Shown here: piece after piece, positions 25,579 through 36,013 of the stretch
Layout of the letters: each line of letters begins with the position of its first letter
Numbering within the stretch: the first letter of the stretch is position 1
Assembly (NCBI GenBank): GCA_903903925.1
Contig: CAIVAU010000096.1
Coordinates: 1 to 64,000 of the forward strand
Direction of reading: 5' to 3'
DNA length: 64,000 nucleotides
DNA from: an uncultured cyanobacterium
Lineage (GTDB): Bacteria > Cyanobacteriota > Cyanobacteriia > Cyanobacteriales > Nostocaceae
Program-made: the position numbers and the translations under genes
Notes under the pieces: model-generated
What the model was told of the DNA's origin: nothing
The model's database searches: none
What the model saw: only the letters and a program-made list of their open reading frames with translations

Positions 25579-26355
25579 TTAATTCTCTGCCGTAGCCATT
25601 AAGTGTTTCAACAAGTCTAACCCTTTCTTGACTCTACGAGAAACCGTGACTACACTGATCCCTAGATATTCTGCTGCTTGTTTTTGCGTTAAATCATGCA
25701 AAAATACACATTCCAATATTTCACGAGTGCGTTTTTCTAGTTGTACTAGTGCTTGTTGTAAACGAATTTGGTCTTCTTGCGCTAGTTGAAAGCTGCGGTA
25801 GCTGTGATCCGGAACTAAATCTCCTAGGCATGTAGAGCCTTCTTCCCCATCCTGCACTGGTAGGTCTAAGCTCAAGGGGGCGCGGTTAACCCATGCTAAT
25901 TTAATTTCTTGCCACTCACCTAGAGAAATTTCTAGTGCTGCTGCTAATTCAGACTCAGTTGGTTGGCGATTGTATTTTTCTCGCAAGGAGCGTGAAACCC
26001 CTATTGATTGCTGTTGCAACGCTAACCAGCGCCGAGGAATTCGCACTGTCACCCCTTTGTCTCTAAGGTAGTGTTGAATTTCTCCACGAATGTAAGGAGT
26101 GGCAAAAGAACTAAAAGCATGACCCTTGGAGATTTCAAATTTTTCAATAGCTCGAATTAAGCCCAAACATCCTACTTGGAGCAGGTCGTCGTAGCTTTCA
26201 TGACATTGATTTACCCAGTAATGAGTTTCTCTTCGGACAAGTCCAAAATTAAGTTGTACTAGTTGATTGCGAATATCTGCTGAGCGAGACTGCTGATATT
26301 TTCGCAACAACTGCAAAATTTTATGCTTCAGATCGTTGGTGACTGTAGTTGGCAT
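25579..26355 (-). CDS. sigF: Group 3 RNA polymerase sigma factor (SigF/SigB/SigG type)
   Basis: The 258-residue protein has region 2 (YDDLLQVGCLGLIRAIEKFE, SSFATPYIRGEIQHYLRDKG), region 3 (RIPRRWLALQQQ) and a region 4 helix-turn-helix (LTQKQAAEYLGISVVTVSRR). It lacks region 1, as in the alternative sigma family of SigF/SigB/sporulation factors. In cyanobacteria this type is usually SigF, linked to motility and pili. The adjacent PilP-like lipoprotein gene, transcribed in the same direction, agrees with that. The gene symbol rests on family resemblance; SigG or SigJ cannot be fully excluded. Confidence 0.75.
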   Translation of the reverse strand: MPTTVTNDLKHKILQLLRKYQQSRSADIRNQLVQLNFGLVRRETHYWVNQCHESYDDLLQVGCLGLIRAIEKFEISKGHAFSSFATPYIRGEIQHYLRDKGVTVRIPRRWLALQQQSIGVSRSLREKYNRQPTESELAAALEISLGEWQEIKLAWVNRAPLSLDLPVQDGEEGSTCLGDLVPDHSYRSFQLAQEDQIRLQQALVQLEKRTREILECVFLHDLTQKQAAEYLGISVVTVSRRVKKGLDLLKHLMATAEN

Positions 26356-27075
26356 AGCACCGAGTTAATTGGTCAAATAAACAGTCAAAGACTCACCTTT
26401 TAACCAAGCTGTGATTGTGCATGAATAGCTGATTTTCGCTGCATCACTAGCAGTGAGAAAGGCAATAGCTTACACAAAAAAGGAGCAGGGAGTAGGCAAT
26501 TAAAAAAACTTTATTTGTGGGTATAAAGCCCACTTGAAAAAAAGATGCATCGCGAGACGCGCAGTGAGTCAGTGCTGTCTTAGGGAGCCAGTGCTCGACT
26601 AGGGTTCCCCAGCTTGAAGCAACTGGCGTGTCTCCCCAAGGGTCGCTACAAACGAACTATCTAGCTCAGTTTTAATCAGCGTTCGGGAACATTTTGTTGT
26701 ATCGTCAGCTTTGACATCATCTGTAGCCTTGAGAAACTACCTAAGATTAAAATATGAAATTTTAGGCTAAATTTGTAACCGAAATTTTACGGAATTCTAG
26801 AAATTTAGAATAAAGTTAATCTATAAGAAAAACCAAAATAAAAAACAATTTAGTGTAATGATAACAAGGCTAAATAGTTAGAAATACTTGCAATAGAGGA
26901 TGTAATTTATCTCATCTTTAAAATCCTCTTCATACAAGCACCAACCAAATAAATAATCCCCTCTCCTCTCTGACTCAGGAAGGATAGGGGATCTCAACTT
27001 TCACAAATTTAAAGCATTCTTCTGTTGGGTGTGTTAGCGCTACTTGTAACGCAAAAAGAATACATCCGTCAGGAT
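26356..27075. other. Intergenic region between psbO and the sigma factor gene
   Basis: It contains a short gagcaggg fragment (26481-26500) and a region at 26545-26645 with words such as gcatcgcgagacgcg and gtgtctccccaagggtcgct, which are common in cyanobacterial interspersed palindromes. The 26740-26900 part is A/T-rich and non-coding. No gene is visible. Confidence 0.55.
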
Positions 27076-27909
27076 TTAAGCACGAGCTGGTTCAACCCGA
27101 CCGTAAAACAGACCGCGAATCTTAACTTCCTCAGGCTTTTCAGCGCCTAAATCGGTATCAGATGGCTGTTCACTTTCAAAAGTACCAGCAATTTCACCAG
27201 TGTCGCCATTTATTTTCGCGACTTGCAGAGAAATTTTGCCACTTAAAACATCAACACTCTTGACGTTCGTGCGGGTGAGTTCTTTATCATCCGCTTGAGC
27301 AGGGAGAGCTACCGCATTATCATAGCCTGCGGTGACACCGCGACCCTTGGGATCTAGGAAGGCAGAACCGCGATAGGAGGGGACTTTGAAGGTACCTTTA
27401 AAGTCCGTTGAGGTATTAATACTGGTCAAATTAGGTTGTGTTTTAGCAACCAAACTTTTAACTGTAAATAGTAAGGCTACTCGCTCACCACCAGGGAGTT
27501 GCACAGTGATCGGTTGGAAATCGAAACCATCTTTTTCCTTAAAGGTCAAGCTGCTATCTGCATTTACCGTCAAGTCACCTTGAACCTGGTCAAGGGAGTA
27601 GGTACGGCGAGTCAACAACTTACCAGCGATAAATTCTGGTGCTTGCCGTTTATTTGCGGGTTCTTCTTTTACAAAGAAATTAGTTGGTTCTAAGCAAAGT
27701 TCTTTGAGGGTGTAGGACTGGCTAGCATCAATGGGGATGGAACCACGGCTTGTTTCCGTCAGTTGGGGGCATTTGTTAGCCAAGCCAGTGCCTCTAATCT
27801 GATCGTAAGTCAGAACATTTGTACTAGAAGTTGTTGAACCCTCACCACAAGCAGTTAGAAACCCCAAGCACAAAGCCAAAAATGCAACAATTAAAGCGCG
27901 ATACCTCAT
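27076..27909 (-). CDS. psbO: Photosystem II manganese-stabilizing protein PsbO
   Basis: This is a 277-residue precursor if started at MRYRALIVAF (27909); an in-frame Met six codons upstream (27927) is less likely. After the signal peptide it shows the PsbO pattern: LTYDQIRGTGLANKCPQL, YTLKELCLEP (two Cys that form the disulfide), GERVALLFTVKSL, FKVPSYRGSAFLDPKGRG, TGYDNAVALPA-like and the C-terminal GEIAGTFESEQPSDTDLG. The protein binds the lumenal face of photosystem II and protects the Mn4CaO5 cluster. This gene shows that the host is an oxygenic phototroph. It is monocistronic, as usual. Confidence 0.97.
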   Translation of the reverse strand: MRYRALIVAFLALCLGFLTACGEGSTTSSTNVLTYDQIRGTGLANKCPQLTETSRGSIPIDASQSYTLKELCLEPTNFFVKEEPANKRQAPEFIAGKLLTRRTYSLDQVQGDLTVNADSSLTFKEKDGFDFQPITVQLPGGERVALLFTVKSLVAKTQPNLTSINTSTDFKGTFKVPSYRGSAFLDPKGRGVTAGYDNAVALPAQADDKELTRTNVKSVDVLSGKISLQVAKINGDTGEIAGTFESEQPSDTDLGAEKPEEVKIRGLFYGRVEPARA

Positions 27910-27927
27910 GGTCAACCTCAATGTCAA

Positions 27928-28401
<474 letters not shown>

Positions 28402-28719
28402 ATGAGCAAAGGCAGAAGTGTTGATTCAGAGAAGTTGTCTGATGGACTGCAAGCGATCGCATCTGTAGTACATGATGCAACTCAAAATTGTCAAGGGGAT
28501 GCTATGGCTCTTTTAGCCTTACTGCGACAATTGGAACAGTTACACCGAGAGATCCGAGATGAAGCTTTTCTTCATAGTTTGCCTGATAACCGTCAGGGAC
28601 TATACTCACTGCTTAAGGATATAGAATCTCTTGGGGGCTGGCCTTATATTGAACGTATGAGGTTGCAAGCCTTTTTAGAGAGGTTATCACAAGAGAGTGC
28701 AGAGGAAAGTGGGGAGTGA
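28402..28719 (+). CDS. Conserved-looking small protein of unknown function
   Basis: The 105-residue protein starts MSKGRSVDSEKLSDGLQAIA after a gggagg ribosome binding site and is helical and soluble (LLRQLEQLHREIRDEAF, SLLKDIESLGGWPYIERM). I recognise the cyanobacterial type of sequence but no named family. It ends just before a gattgggg repeat and convergent to the WD40 gene. Confidence 0.65.
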   Translation: MSKGRSVDSEKLSDGLQAIASVVHDATQNCQGDAMALLALLRQLEQLHREIRDEAFLHSLPDNRQGLYSLLKDIESLGGWPYIERMRLQAFLERLSQESAEESGE

Positions 28720-28720
28720 G

Positions 28721-28763
28721 TCATGGGGATTGGGGATTGGGGATTGGGGATTGGGGATTGGGC
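28721..28763. repeat. ggattggg tandem repeat
   Basis: About five copies of the 8-bp unit ggggattg follow the stop of the small gene at 28402-28719. Beyond it lies a gagctccctgctcc-type segment (28798-28835) that recurs elsewhere. Both sit between the two convergent genes. Confidence 0.9.
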
Positions 28764-28819
28764 AATGAAAAATGATAATTCCCCCTGCTCCTTACTCCCT
28801 GCTAAGAGCTCCCTGCTCC

Positions 28820-31800
28820 TTACTCCCTGCTTACTCCATCACAAAGAGCGTGATCGCCCTGGTCAACATTGGGATTGGACTTCAGATAATCACTCACCCA
28901 GTTACAGCCAAGATGAAGCAGGTCATTTATATCCAAATTCCACAGAATTATCGTGTTGTCATCACTCGCTGATGCCAATGCTTGACCATCAGGGCTAAAG
29001 CTGATACTGCGTACTGGAGCATGATGCCCATTGAGAGTTTTAATCAATTTACCATCACTACTCCAGAGTTTGACTGTACTATCCCAACTGGCGGCGGCAA
29101 GAACTTCGCCATTGGGACTGAAGTTGACAGCGTTAACACTATCGCCATAACCCTTTAACAAAGTTTTCAACAACGTGCCATCCGAACGCCACAACTTCAC
29201 GGTGTTGTCCCAGCCAGCAGAAGCCAGTAGTTTTTCAGTAGGACTGAAGCTTACACCTAACACCCAACTTTCATGAGGCGAAAAAGTTTTTAACAAAGTA
29301 CCATCCTGTCGCCAAAGTTTTACAGTGTGATCATTACTGGCAGAGGCTATAACCTGACCATTCGGACTGAAACTCACGCTGTTAACCCAATCCTGATGTC
29401 CCACCAGAGTTTTTAGCAACTTCCCCTCACGGTTCCACAGTTTTACTGTCCGATCTTTACTTCCTGAAGCCAACATCTGACCATCAGGGCTAAAACTGAC
29501 ACTCATCACACTATCGCTATGCCCTCGAAGAGTTTTGAGCAAAAAACCGTCGCGTCGCCAAAGTTTGATGGTTTTGTCATAACTTGCTGAAGCTAATATC
29601 TGACCAGTCGGGTCAAAACTGACACTCTCGACTCTATCTGTATGTCCCAGCAAAGTCTTGTAGAGTCGCATTTTCACTCCACTGCTCCTACTAGATCGTT
29701 GCCAGAGTTTTATTGTGCGATCGCCACTGCCAGAAGCTAATATCTTGCTATCGGGACTCCACGCAACACTGAAAACTCGATCCTCATGACCCTTCAGAAT
29801 AGGCAGTGTTGGGGCATCTAAACTCCACAGTTTCACGCTTTTATCGTAACTTCCCGATGCCAGTAGTTTATTATTTGGGCTGAAAGCCACGCTAGCAATA
29901 CTATCGTTGTGACCTTTAAAGGTTTTTTCGGGATGGGTTGGAAACTCACCCTTTGATCTAACACTCCAGAGGTTGATCGTACTGTCATCACCTGCTGTAG
30001 CTAAATATTGACCATTAGCACTGAAGTTCACACTCCAAACTGTACTAGTATGCTGCAAGGTTTTGTAGAGACGAAAGACGAAGCCATCTTTACTACTCTC
30101 ACGTTCTCGCCGCCAAATTCGCACTGTTTTGTCTCGACTACCTGATGCCAGCATTTGACCGTCAGGGCTAAAAGCCACATATGTCACACCGTTCAAGTGT
30201 CCCAACAAAGTTTGTACTAGGCTACCGTCTCGCCGCCAAATTTTTACTGTCTTGTCGTCACTTGCCGAGACAAGGAACTGACCATCAGGACTAAAGTTTA
30301 CCCAGTTCACCCAGCCTTGATGTCCTTGTAGTATTTTTACTAAGTTACCATTGCTACGCCAGAGTTTGATGGTATTATCCTTTCCTCCTGAAGCGAGTAA
30401 CTGACCATCAGGACTAAAATTCACACTATAAACACTATCAGTTTGTCCTGCCAGGATTTTGTCAGGTAATGGGTCAAATTTACCCGTTATTGGGTTTTTA
30501 CGCCAAATTCGGACTGTTTTGTCGAGACTGGCAGAGGCTAGAGTCTGACCATCTGGACTGAAACTCACACCAGTAACAGCATCGCTATGACCGTTCAGTG
30601 TTTGGAGTAAAACACCGTTAAAACTCCACAGTTTCACTGTCCGATCCGTACTACCGGATGCCAATAACTGACCATCAGGGCTGAAAGCTAAACCCCAGAC
30701 AATATCATGATGCCCCTCCAAACGATTGATCTCCGTCACTCCATAAACAGCTTGCTCTAGGGCTGTCACTACCCGCATTTGCGTATCTGGCTGGACTGCA
30801 TTAGTCTGTTTGAGTCTCCCAAACGCTCGTAAACTTTCTAACAGAGCATCAAATTCTTTATGTGAGGCAAATAAAGCTTCACTAGAGGCTGCGAGGGCAC
30901 TAATTTGCAAGTTATTTTCGCTGCGTTCGGCTCTTAGATTTTGGCGAACTGCTGCTGTTTTTTGTAAGTCAGCTTGCCACCAGAATCCTCCTATTGTCGC
31001 TACCATCATTGCCAACACCACGCCTGTTAAACGTGCTTCTTTCAGCCGTCGTTGTGAAAGTAAATAGAGCTGCTCTTGGGAGAGTTTTTGGGCTACTTCA
31101 GCTATGGTTTTTTCATGTCGGACTTTTTCTAGTTCGGCTACTATACCGTAGTTGTTTTTTTGGCGAATCGGTTCAACTAAATAATCGTGAACCAACTGGT
31201 AGCGATCGCCTGACTCTTCTAGAATCCGCCGCACCAAGCCACTACCCACTAGGATTTCTAAAATTAGTTCCAAGCTTAAGGTAGGGGAGAGGGGAGAGTG
31301 TGGGGAGGCTGAGGAAGAAATTACTCCCCCCTCTTCCCCCTCTCCTCCTTCTCTCTCCTCTCTCCTCACCAAAGCGGTTGCTAATTCTGCTTTTGACTTG
31401 AGTGGTCGCGTACCTTTTTCATCAGTTAACTCGAACAGTAATTTCCAGCTGATCTGTTGGTTTTCTTGACCACAATCTGTGATGACTTCTTCAAGCCAGC
31501 GCTGTACCAATTTTTTTGAACCACCACAACGCTTATATTCTTCGAGAGTCGTAATTTTTTCTACTTGCAGTTGAGCGCCTACTATTTGTAATTCAATTGG
31601 ATGTACTTCATTCAGTTCTCCAGCTAAATCTTTTACGAGTTGGTTAATAATTTCTCTAGAGAATTGATTCAGACTATGGATAATGTCCATAGCATCCTGA
31701 ATGGAGAATTTCCCTAAGTAATAGCGAATATCTTTATCCAGAATGTTTTTGTTGATCACACCTAAATCATAAGCATCTTCATTCTTCTGGTGACTCAAGC

Positions 31801-33940
31801 GTTCAAATTCCAACAAGTAATGCAAATAATCCTCTCTCAAAGAGAGAATAACCTTCACAAATGGAATGTTCAAGCAGATACTCAAGAATTTATAAAATCG
31901 TATTCTCTTTTTAATATTTGTCGTCACAAAGAAAAATTCTTCAAATTGGTCAAAAATTAGAATAATTGTGTGATTCTTTTCGACCAAAAAACGAAGTTTT
32001 TTTATGATTTCATCAGTTGAAATTTCTAATATTAGAGAGATTTCTGTTTTGGAAATCACCTGGTTTAAACTACAGAATATGGCGGCAAGCCAATCGGTAT
32101 AAACAGACAAGACAACAGGTAATGGCAGGCGTTCACCGATAACTTTTTGTTTTAAAGCTGGGACTAAGCCAGCTTTGAGAATTGAACTTTTGCCAACGCC
32201 GCTAGGTCCATGAATGACTGTAAGTTTGCAATCAGCACGGGTAATTCTTTCAATTAAGCGATAGACATCTTGCTGTCTTCCAGAATTTGCTATTTCCTGG
32301 GCAACTTCGTCAGGATATGACGGTAGTTTTTGCGACACTTGACCTGGGTTGATTCTTTGGCGTTGCGGCTGCAACTGGCTTGCCCCAATAAAGGCGCGAA
32401 AGCCATACTGGTGTTCTATTTCAATTTTTTCCTGTTTGAGCTTAAAGGCTTCTAAGTAGTTATGATGTTCAAAAAAGTAAAGCGATCGCAACTCTTCTAA
32501 AATCTCTAAGTACAGGGATGGCTCAGATTGAAGCTCACAAACGATCTTTGCCCATTCCAGGTAATTGATAGCTTCCTCTGACTCACCCAAATGCCGTTGC
32601 GTACGTCCAAGTAAGAGAAGATACCAACTTTCCCTCTGTCGCGAAACTTCTGGATTAACCTCTACAATTGAGAGCGCTTTACTAGCTAATTTATAAGCTC
32701 TTAACCAGTCAGACTTAGATGCAGATACTGTTGCCAAAAAACCATAATCTTGAGCAACTTGCGCCTTTGTACCATAGATTTGATGGAGATCCAGGGACTT
32801 TTGGGCTAGTTGTTGCAAGTCTTCCCAAACTTGTAGACGTTGCAACATTTCACAAACAGGCAAAATAAATTTGGCAACCAAGTCTTTTCTCTGAGCCGCC
32901 TCCAATACCTCCAAGCATTGCCTGAAAAAAGATAATGCTTCTTGCCAGCAACTCGTGTTAATAGCAGAGCGTAAATCTGCCATCCGGCGATAACACAGCC
33001 CTAGAAGGAAAAGCACTACTGCCTCCCGTAGTAAGAGAGTGTGGGAGGGGTGGGGAGACAGAGGGAGATCTTGTGGTGGGGGGGCGGAGGGAGATGAGGA
33101 AGAAAAAACTCCCCATCCTCCCCCATCTCTCCCATCTCCCCCATCTCTCCCCTTTACAACCTGCTGCCAAATTTCCATACTCCGTTGAAAATGGGATATG
33201 GCATCATCGATTTGGTCGTTGGCATAATGATCGCGACCTAATACAAATTCGAGACAAGCTTCTAATTCTGGCTCTAATTTGACACCATACTGGTGTTGCA
33301 AATCATGACTAGCTGACTCAATTTCCCAGCGTTGCCCAGATTTAGGGTCTAAATCAAGGGCAGCATTAGATAAAAACCTTTCAGCATCTGCTTCTAATAC
33401 TTTGGCAAAGAGAGATTCTGTCTTTTGCTGCACCAGATCGACTAAATCTTCTTTTTCCATTTCAAATTTTATGGTGGTTGCAGCCCAACTTTTAAAGTCG
33501 GGTGCTAACCTGGAAAGTAATGTGCCTACTTCGTCTTGTAGCCACAACACCAATGGAAAGTGAAAACTATCTGCATAGATATCTCGTACTTGATTAACGC
33601 TAATGATTAGGTCTTCGAGAGTGATAACTGACTCCAGACCAAAAACCATGACAGCTGACGGCTGAGAATTTATAGTAGCCGCAGGATCATCTAGAGCCAG
33701 TCCTGAGACGATGGCAGTATGTAGAGTCGTAGTTGATGGCGAAACAGTGAGTTCGCGTAAATTTATGTCTTGGGTGAGAGAGCGAAGATCCGCCAATATT
33801 TGCTCCCGTAACTGCCTATAGTTACATCGGACTAAAATCAGGGCAAATTGACCTTTGGAGAGGGCGATCGCCCTCAGCAGCCTTTGCAGAGAACGCTGAT
33901 TTTCAGGTAAGTTCGCTGCTGTGAAGTGGCATTCTTTCAT
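28820..33940 (-). CDS. nSTAND NTPase with fourteen WD40 repeats
   Basis: The 1706-residue protein has four parts: an N-terminal region of about 200 residues (starting MKECHFTAANLPENQRSL) that resembles a P-loop-lacking effector or adaptor; TPR-like helices (about 230-510); a STAND-type NTPase with Walker A GPSGVGKSS near residue 577 and a LIFDQFEEFF Walker B; and a predicted helix (about 1005) before fourteen WD40 repeats. The WD repeats would make two seven-bladed propellers, each blade with a GH..V..V.FSPDG...AS.S.D.TVK.W pattern. nSTAND proteins act as switch-like sensors, some as phage-defence (Avs-like) proteins, but most cyanobacterial WD40-STANDs are uncharacterised. Two in-frame low-complexity insertions come from G/C-skewed repeats. 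Confidence 0.8.
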   Translation of the reverse strand: MKECHFTAANLPENQRSLQRLLRAIALSKGQFALILVRCNYRQLREQILADLRSLTQDINLRELTVSPSTTTLHTAIVSGLALDDPAATINSQPSAVMVFGLESVITLEDLIISVNQVRDIYADSFHFPLVLWLQDEVGTLLSRLAPDFKSWAATTIKFEMEKEDLVDLVQQKTESLFAKVLEADAERFLSNAALDLDPKSGQRWEIESASHDLQHQYGVKLEPELEACLEFVLGRDHYANDQIDDAISHFQRSMEIWQQVVKGRDGGDGRDGGGWGVFSSSSPSAPPPQDLPLSPHPSHTLLLREAVVLFLLGLCYRRMADLRSAINTSCWQEALSFFRQCLEVLEAAQRKDLVAKFILPVCEMLQRLQVWEDLQQLAQKSLDLHQIYGTKAQVAQDYGFLATVSASKSDWLRAYKLASKALSIVEVNPEVSRQRESWYLLLLGRTQRHLGESEEAINYLEWAKIVCELQSEPSLYLEILEELRSLYFFEHHNYLEAFKLKQEKIEIEHQYGFRAFIGASQLQPQRQRINPGQVSQKLPSYPDEVAQEIANSGRQQDVYRLIERITRADCKLTVIHGPSGVGKSSILKAGLVPALKQKVIGERLPLPVVLSVYTDWLAAIFCSLNQVISKTEISLILEISTDEIIKKLRFLVEKNHTIILIFDQFEEFFFVTTNIKKRIRFYKFLSICLNIPFVKVILSLREDYLHYLLEFERLSHQKNEDAYDLGVINKNILDKDIRYYLGKFSIQDAMDIIHSLNQFSREIINQLVKDLAGELNEVHPIELQIVGAQLQVEKITTLEEYKRCGGSKKLVQRWLEEVITDCGQENQQISWKLLFELTDEKGTRPLKSKAELATALVRREEREGGEGEEGGVISSSASPHSPLSPTLSLELILEILVGSGLVRRILEESGDRYQLVHDYLVEPIRQKNNYGIVAELEKVRHEKTIAEVAQKLSQEQLYLLSQRRLKEARLTGVVLAMMVATIGGFWWQADLQKTAAVRQNLRAERSENNLQISALAASSEALFASHKEFDALLESLRAFGRLKQTNAVQPDTQMRVVTALEQAVYGVTEINRLEGHHDIVWGLAFSPDGQLLASGSTDRTVKLWSFNGVLLQTLNGHSDAVTGVSFSPDGQTLASASLDKTVRIWRKNPITGKFDPLPDKILAGQTDSVYSVNFSPDGQLLASGGKDNTIKLWRSNGNLVKILQGHQGWVNWVNFSPDGQFLVSASDDKTVKIWRRDGSLVQTLLGHLNGVTYVAFSPDGQMLASGSRDKTVRIWRRERESSKDGFVFRLYKTLQHTSTVWSVNFSANGQYLATAGDDSTINLWSVRSKGEFPTHPEKTFKGHNDSIASVAFSPNNKLLASGSYDKSVKLWSLDAPTLPILKGHEDRVFSVAWSPDSKILASGSGDRTIKLWQRSSRSSGVKMRLYKTLLGHTDRVESVSFDPTGQILASASYDKTIKLWRRDGFLLKTLRGHSDSVMSVSFSPDGQMLASGSKDRTVKLWNREGKLLKTLVGHQDWVNSVSFSPNGQVIASASNDHTVKLWRQDGTLLKTFSPHESWVLGVSFSPTEKLLASAGWDNTVKLWRSDGTLLKTLLKGYGDSVNAVNFSPNGEVLAAASWDSTVKLWSSDGKLIKTLNGHHAPVRSISFSPDGQALASASDDNTIILWNLDINDLLHLGCNWVSDYLKSNPNVDQGDHALCDGVSRE
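31275..31365. repeat. C/T-rich repeat embedded in the WD40 gene
   Basis: This purine/pyrimidine-skewed stretch is read within the NTPase part as REEREGGEGEEGGV and a Ser/Pro-rich tail. It resembles intergenic repeats at 5932 and 43380. It keeps the frame open. Confidence 0.6.
33035..33165. repeat. C/T-rich repeat embedded near the WD40 gene start
   Basis: The stretch around cccatctcccccatctctcc encodes a GRDGGDGRDGGG segment followed by a Ser/Pro-rich loop in the helical region of the WD40 protein. It has the look of a repeat that entered the gene and was tolerated because it is in frame. Confidence 0.6.
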
Positions 33941-33947
33941 AAGTTAG

Positions 33948-33987
33948 GAGTTAAGAGTTAGGAGTTAGGAGTTAGGAGTTAGGAGTT
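33948..33987. repeat. ggagtta heptamer array
   Basis: About five units of a ggagtta variant of the heptamer lie directly upstream of the start of the WD40 gene. A further partial unit set (ctcctgactcc) lies near 34003-34025. Confidence 0.9.
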
Positions 33988-34077
33988 GGAATACATTCTG
34001 TCTCCTGACTCCTGATTTCTGACTCCTTTTCATCAATTATTTTTGTCAAGAGTCAATAATCAATAGTCCATCAGGTT

Positions 34078-35445
34078 TTAGCTATTGACTATTGACTCGT
34101 GCAGCGATGGCTTTGTGACTTGCTGCTGCCAAGCAAGGACTTTTTCTGTTTCTGCTAATGCTGGGCTGATGCCGAACCAACGTCCTAAAGGATCGCGGTA
34201 TTCAAATACAAACATACTCCGCAGCAATCTTTGGTACTCAGTCTCACCTCTAACGCTCTGTTGGTTTACAACTTCATACAGTAGTTGCCACTCTTCTTCA
34301 TCGATAGCTAATAGCAGGTCATCGCGATAGTCCTTAATCACAGCTTCTAAGCAGTCGCGCCCAAAGGGTGGATCTTGCCTTTGCAAGCAGCTGTAAAGCA
34401 GTCCTAGTAAATTACGGATATGACCGCCACTGACTCGACATAACCGATCCAAGATTTCGGGATGCTCGAATAACTCTGTGATTAATCCCAGCCTTGTATT
34501 CCACGGAATTTCTGGAAAGGCTCTTGCCAACACCAGCTGACGTAAGAGAGACATCCCTGGTTCGGAGTCAGTGCCATTTCTTTGCCGCACCAGTACCATT
34601 GGCAAAACCTTGGGAGCAATACCACCTCCCAAGCGATTTTTGAGGGTCTCATATTCGTTAGAGAAAATTAATCCCAAGGGAATTGTGTAAACTACGTGGC
34701 ATTTTAGTCGGCGGAGCTGTTCGCCACGGTCAATGAAAAGGTACTCTGGCTGCGATCGCCCAGACGCCAAGGGACGCACATCAACTCGATCCAAATTATC
34801 AACAATGACAACTAGTCCTTTTTGACCCTTAGCTTTTAGCTGTTCAATAGCTTTGTCTAAGACCTCTTCGTTAATCGCTTGTAAAATACTATTTGTGCGT
34901 GGTTCCAGGTATTGTCTGAGTTGATTACGCAACTGGGGGCTATCTTTAGTTTTAGCTGTAATTTTAGCAATCCCTAAGGACAGCTCTGCTTGTGCCGATA
35001 AATCAATCGGAGTTTGTAGAAAATCCCCAATTTCTTGGAACAGATTGGCAAAGTAATTAGGTTTAAATTTGATGCCAATCGCTTCCAAGCTGACGCTGAC
35101 TTGACGGGCTACACTCAACAAAATATCGCTAACATCGATGTCCGCCAGATCCAAATCTTGACTGGACTCAAAATAAACGACATGAAACCCAGCCATCTCT
35201 AGTTCTGCTTTCAGCCGCTGTAACTCTGTTGACTTACCGCAGCCTATATGACCTGTAAATAACTGGCAGGTTGGTTCATCTGGAGAAATGCGGACGATAG
35301 TGCGTTGCAATTCTTCAACAATTTTGCAACCACGTACATCAGCAAAATCGATGTAGTACTGCCGATCAGATGGATCGCCTATGACCAGAGTTCTACTTGG
35401 GTTACAGGCTTTGAAAAATTGAGATAAGTTCAGCGTTGTTCTCAT
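34078..35445 (-). CDS. P-loop NTPase paired with the WD40-STAND gene
   Basis: The 455-residue protein has Walker A GHIGCGKST (about residues 83-91) and Walker B GLVVIVDNLDRV (about 211-222), giving a KAP/STAND-like ATPase core with a helical C-terminal half (SGGHIRNLLGLLYS, as in AAA lid regions). It lies 137 bases upstream of the giant WD40 gene in the same direction, separated by repeats. In my recollection such P-loop proteins often accompany nSTAND/TPR/WD40 genes in cyanobacteria. The two may act together as a sensor or signalling pair (inference). No membrane segment is evident. Confidence 0.7.
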   Translation of the reverse strand: MRTTLNLSQFFKACNPSRTLVIGDPSDRQYYIDFADVRGCKIVEELQRTIVRISPDEPTCQLFTGHIGCGKSTELQRLKAELEMAGFHVVYFESSQDLDLADIDVSDILLSVARQVSVSLEAIGIKFKPNYFANLFQEIGDFLQTPIDLSAQAELSLGIAKITAKTKDSPQLRNQLRQYLEPRTNSILQAINEEVLDKAIEQLKAKGQKGLVVIVDNLDRVDVRPLASGRSQPEYLFIDRGEQLRRLKCHVVYTIPLGLIFSNEYETLKNRLGGGIAPKVLPMVLVRQRNGTDSEPGMSLLRQLVLARAFPEIPWNTRLGLITELFEHPEILDRLCRVSGGHIRNLLGLLYSCLQRQDPPFGRDCLEAVIKDYRDDLLLAIDEEEWQLLYEVVNQQSVRGETEYQRLLRSMFVFEYRDPLGRWFGISPALAETEKVLAWQQQVTKPSLHESIVNS

Positions 35446-36013
35446 GTAGATCTAAATTTATTTGTTTTTTTAGCCAAAATAGCTCTACCTACTACCGTTA
35501 CGTGGAATGACCGCCCTGCAGTTCGTCAAAAGTCAAAAAAATAAAAAAGGATTCTTGCATTCCCGACACCGGAAACCCTACACCCTACACCCCATCGTTT
35601 GTAACGCGGCGGTACAAGCTTGCTACTCCATGATGGTTCAGTTGTAAAGTGTACGAGTCATATCATTATGCTGTTTTTTTGTCAACTACTATAGAGTATA
35701 TCTGCCTGTATGGTTTTTTTGCAATGAAAAAAAAACTTTTCTTGAATACAAGTCCTAAATATTACCTACTACCGTAAAAATCGGCTACATTTGTGGATGT
35801 AAATTTTTTGGTTAAAAGGAAATCTTGATGATATTTTTCGTCGATACTGTAGTTCTCGATTTAATCTCTCCCTTGTTAAAGCAAGGTATACAGATTTGTG
35901 TGACTTGCTAAAAGTCTCAGACAAAGGGGCTCTACATAGCCTTATCAGGTGTACTCAAATGATGTTATACGAGTGCAACAAAGACTTAGACTGAAAATGT
36001 GGAAGGGGTTTGA
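35446..36013. other. Divergent intergenic region before ftsQ
   Basis: This separates the minus-strand P-loop gene from plus-strand ftsQ. It is A/T-rich with a cyanobacterial-style ccctacaccctacacccc repeat near 35580. The ftsQ start has GGAAGGGG upstream as ribosome binding site. No other gene is visible. Confidence 0.55.
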
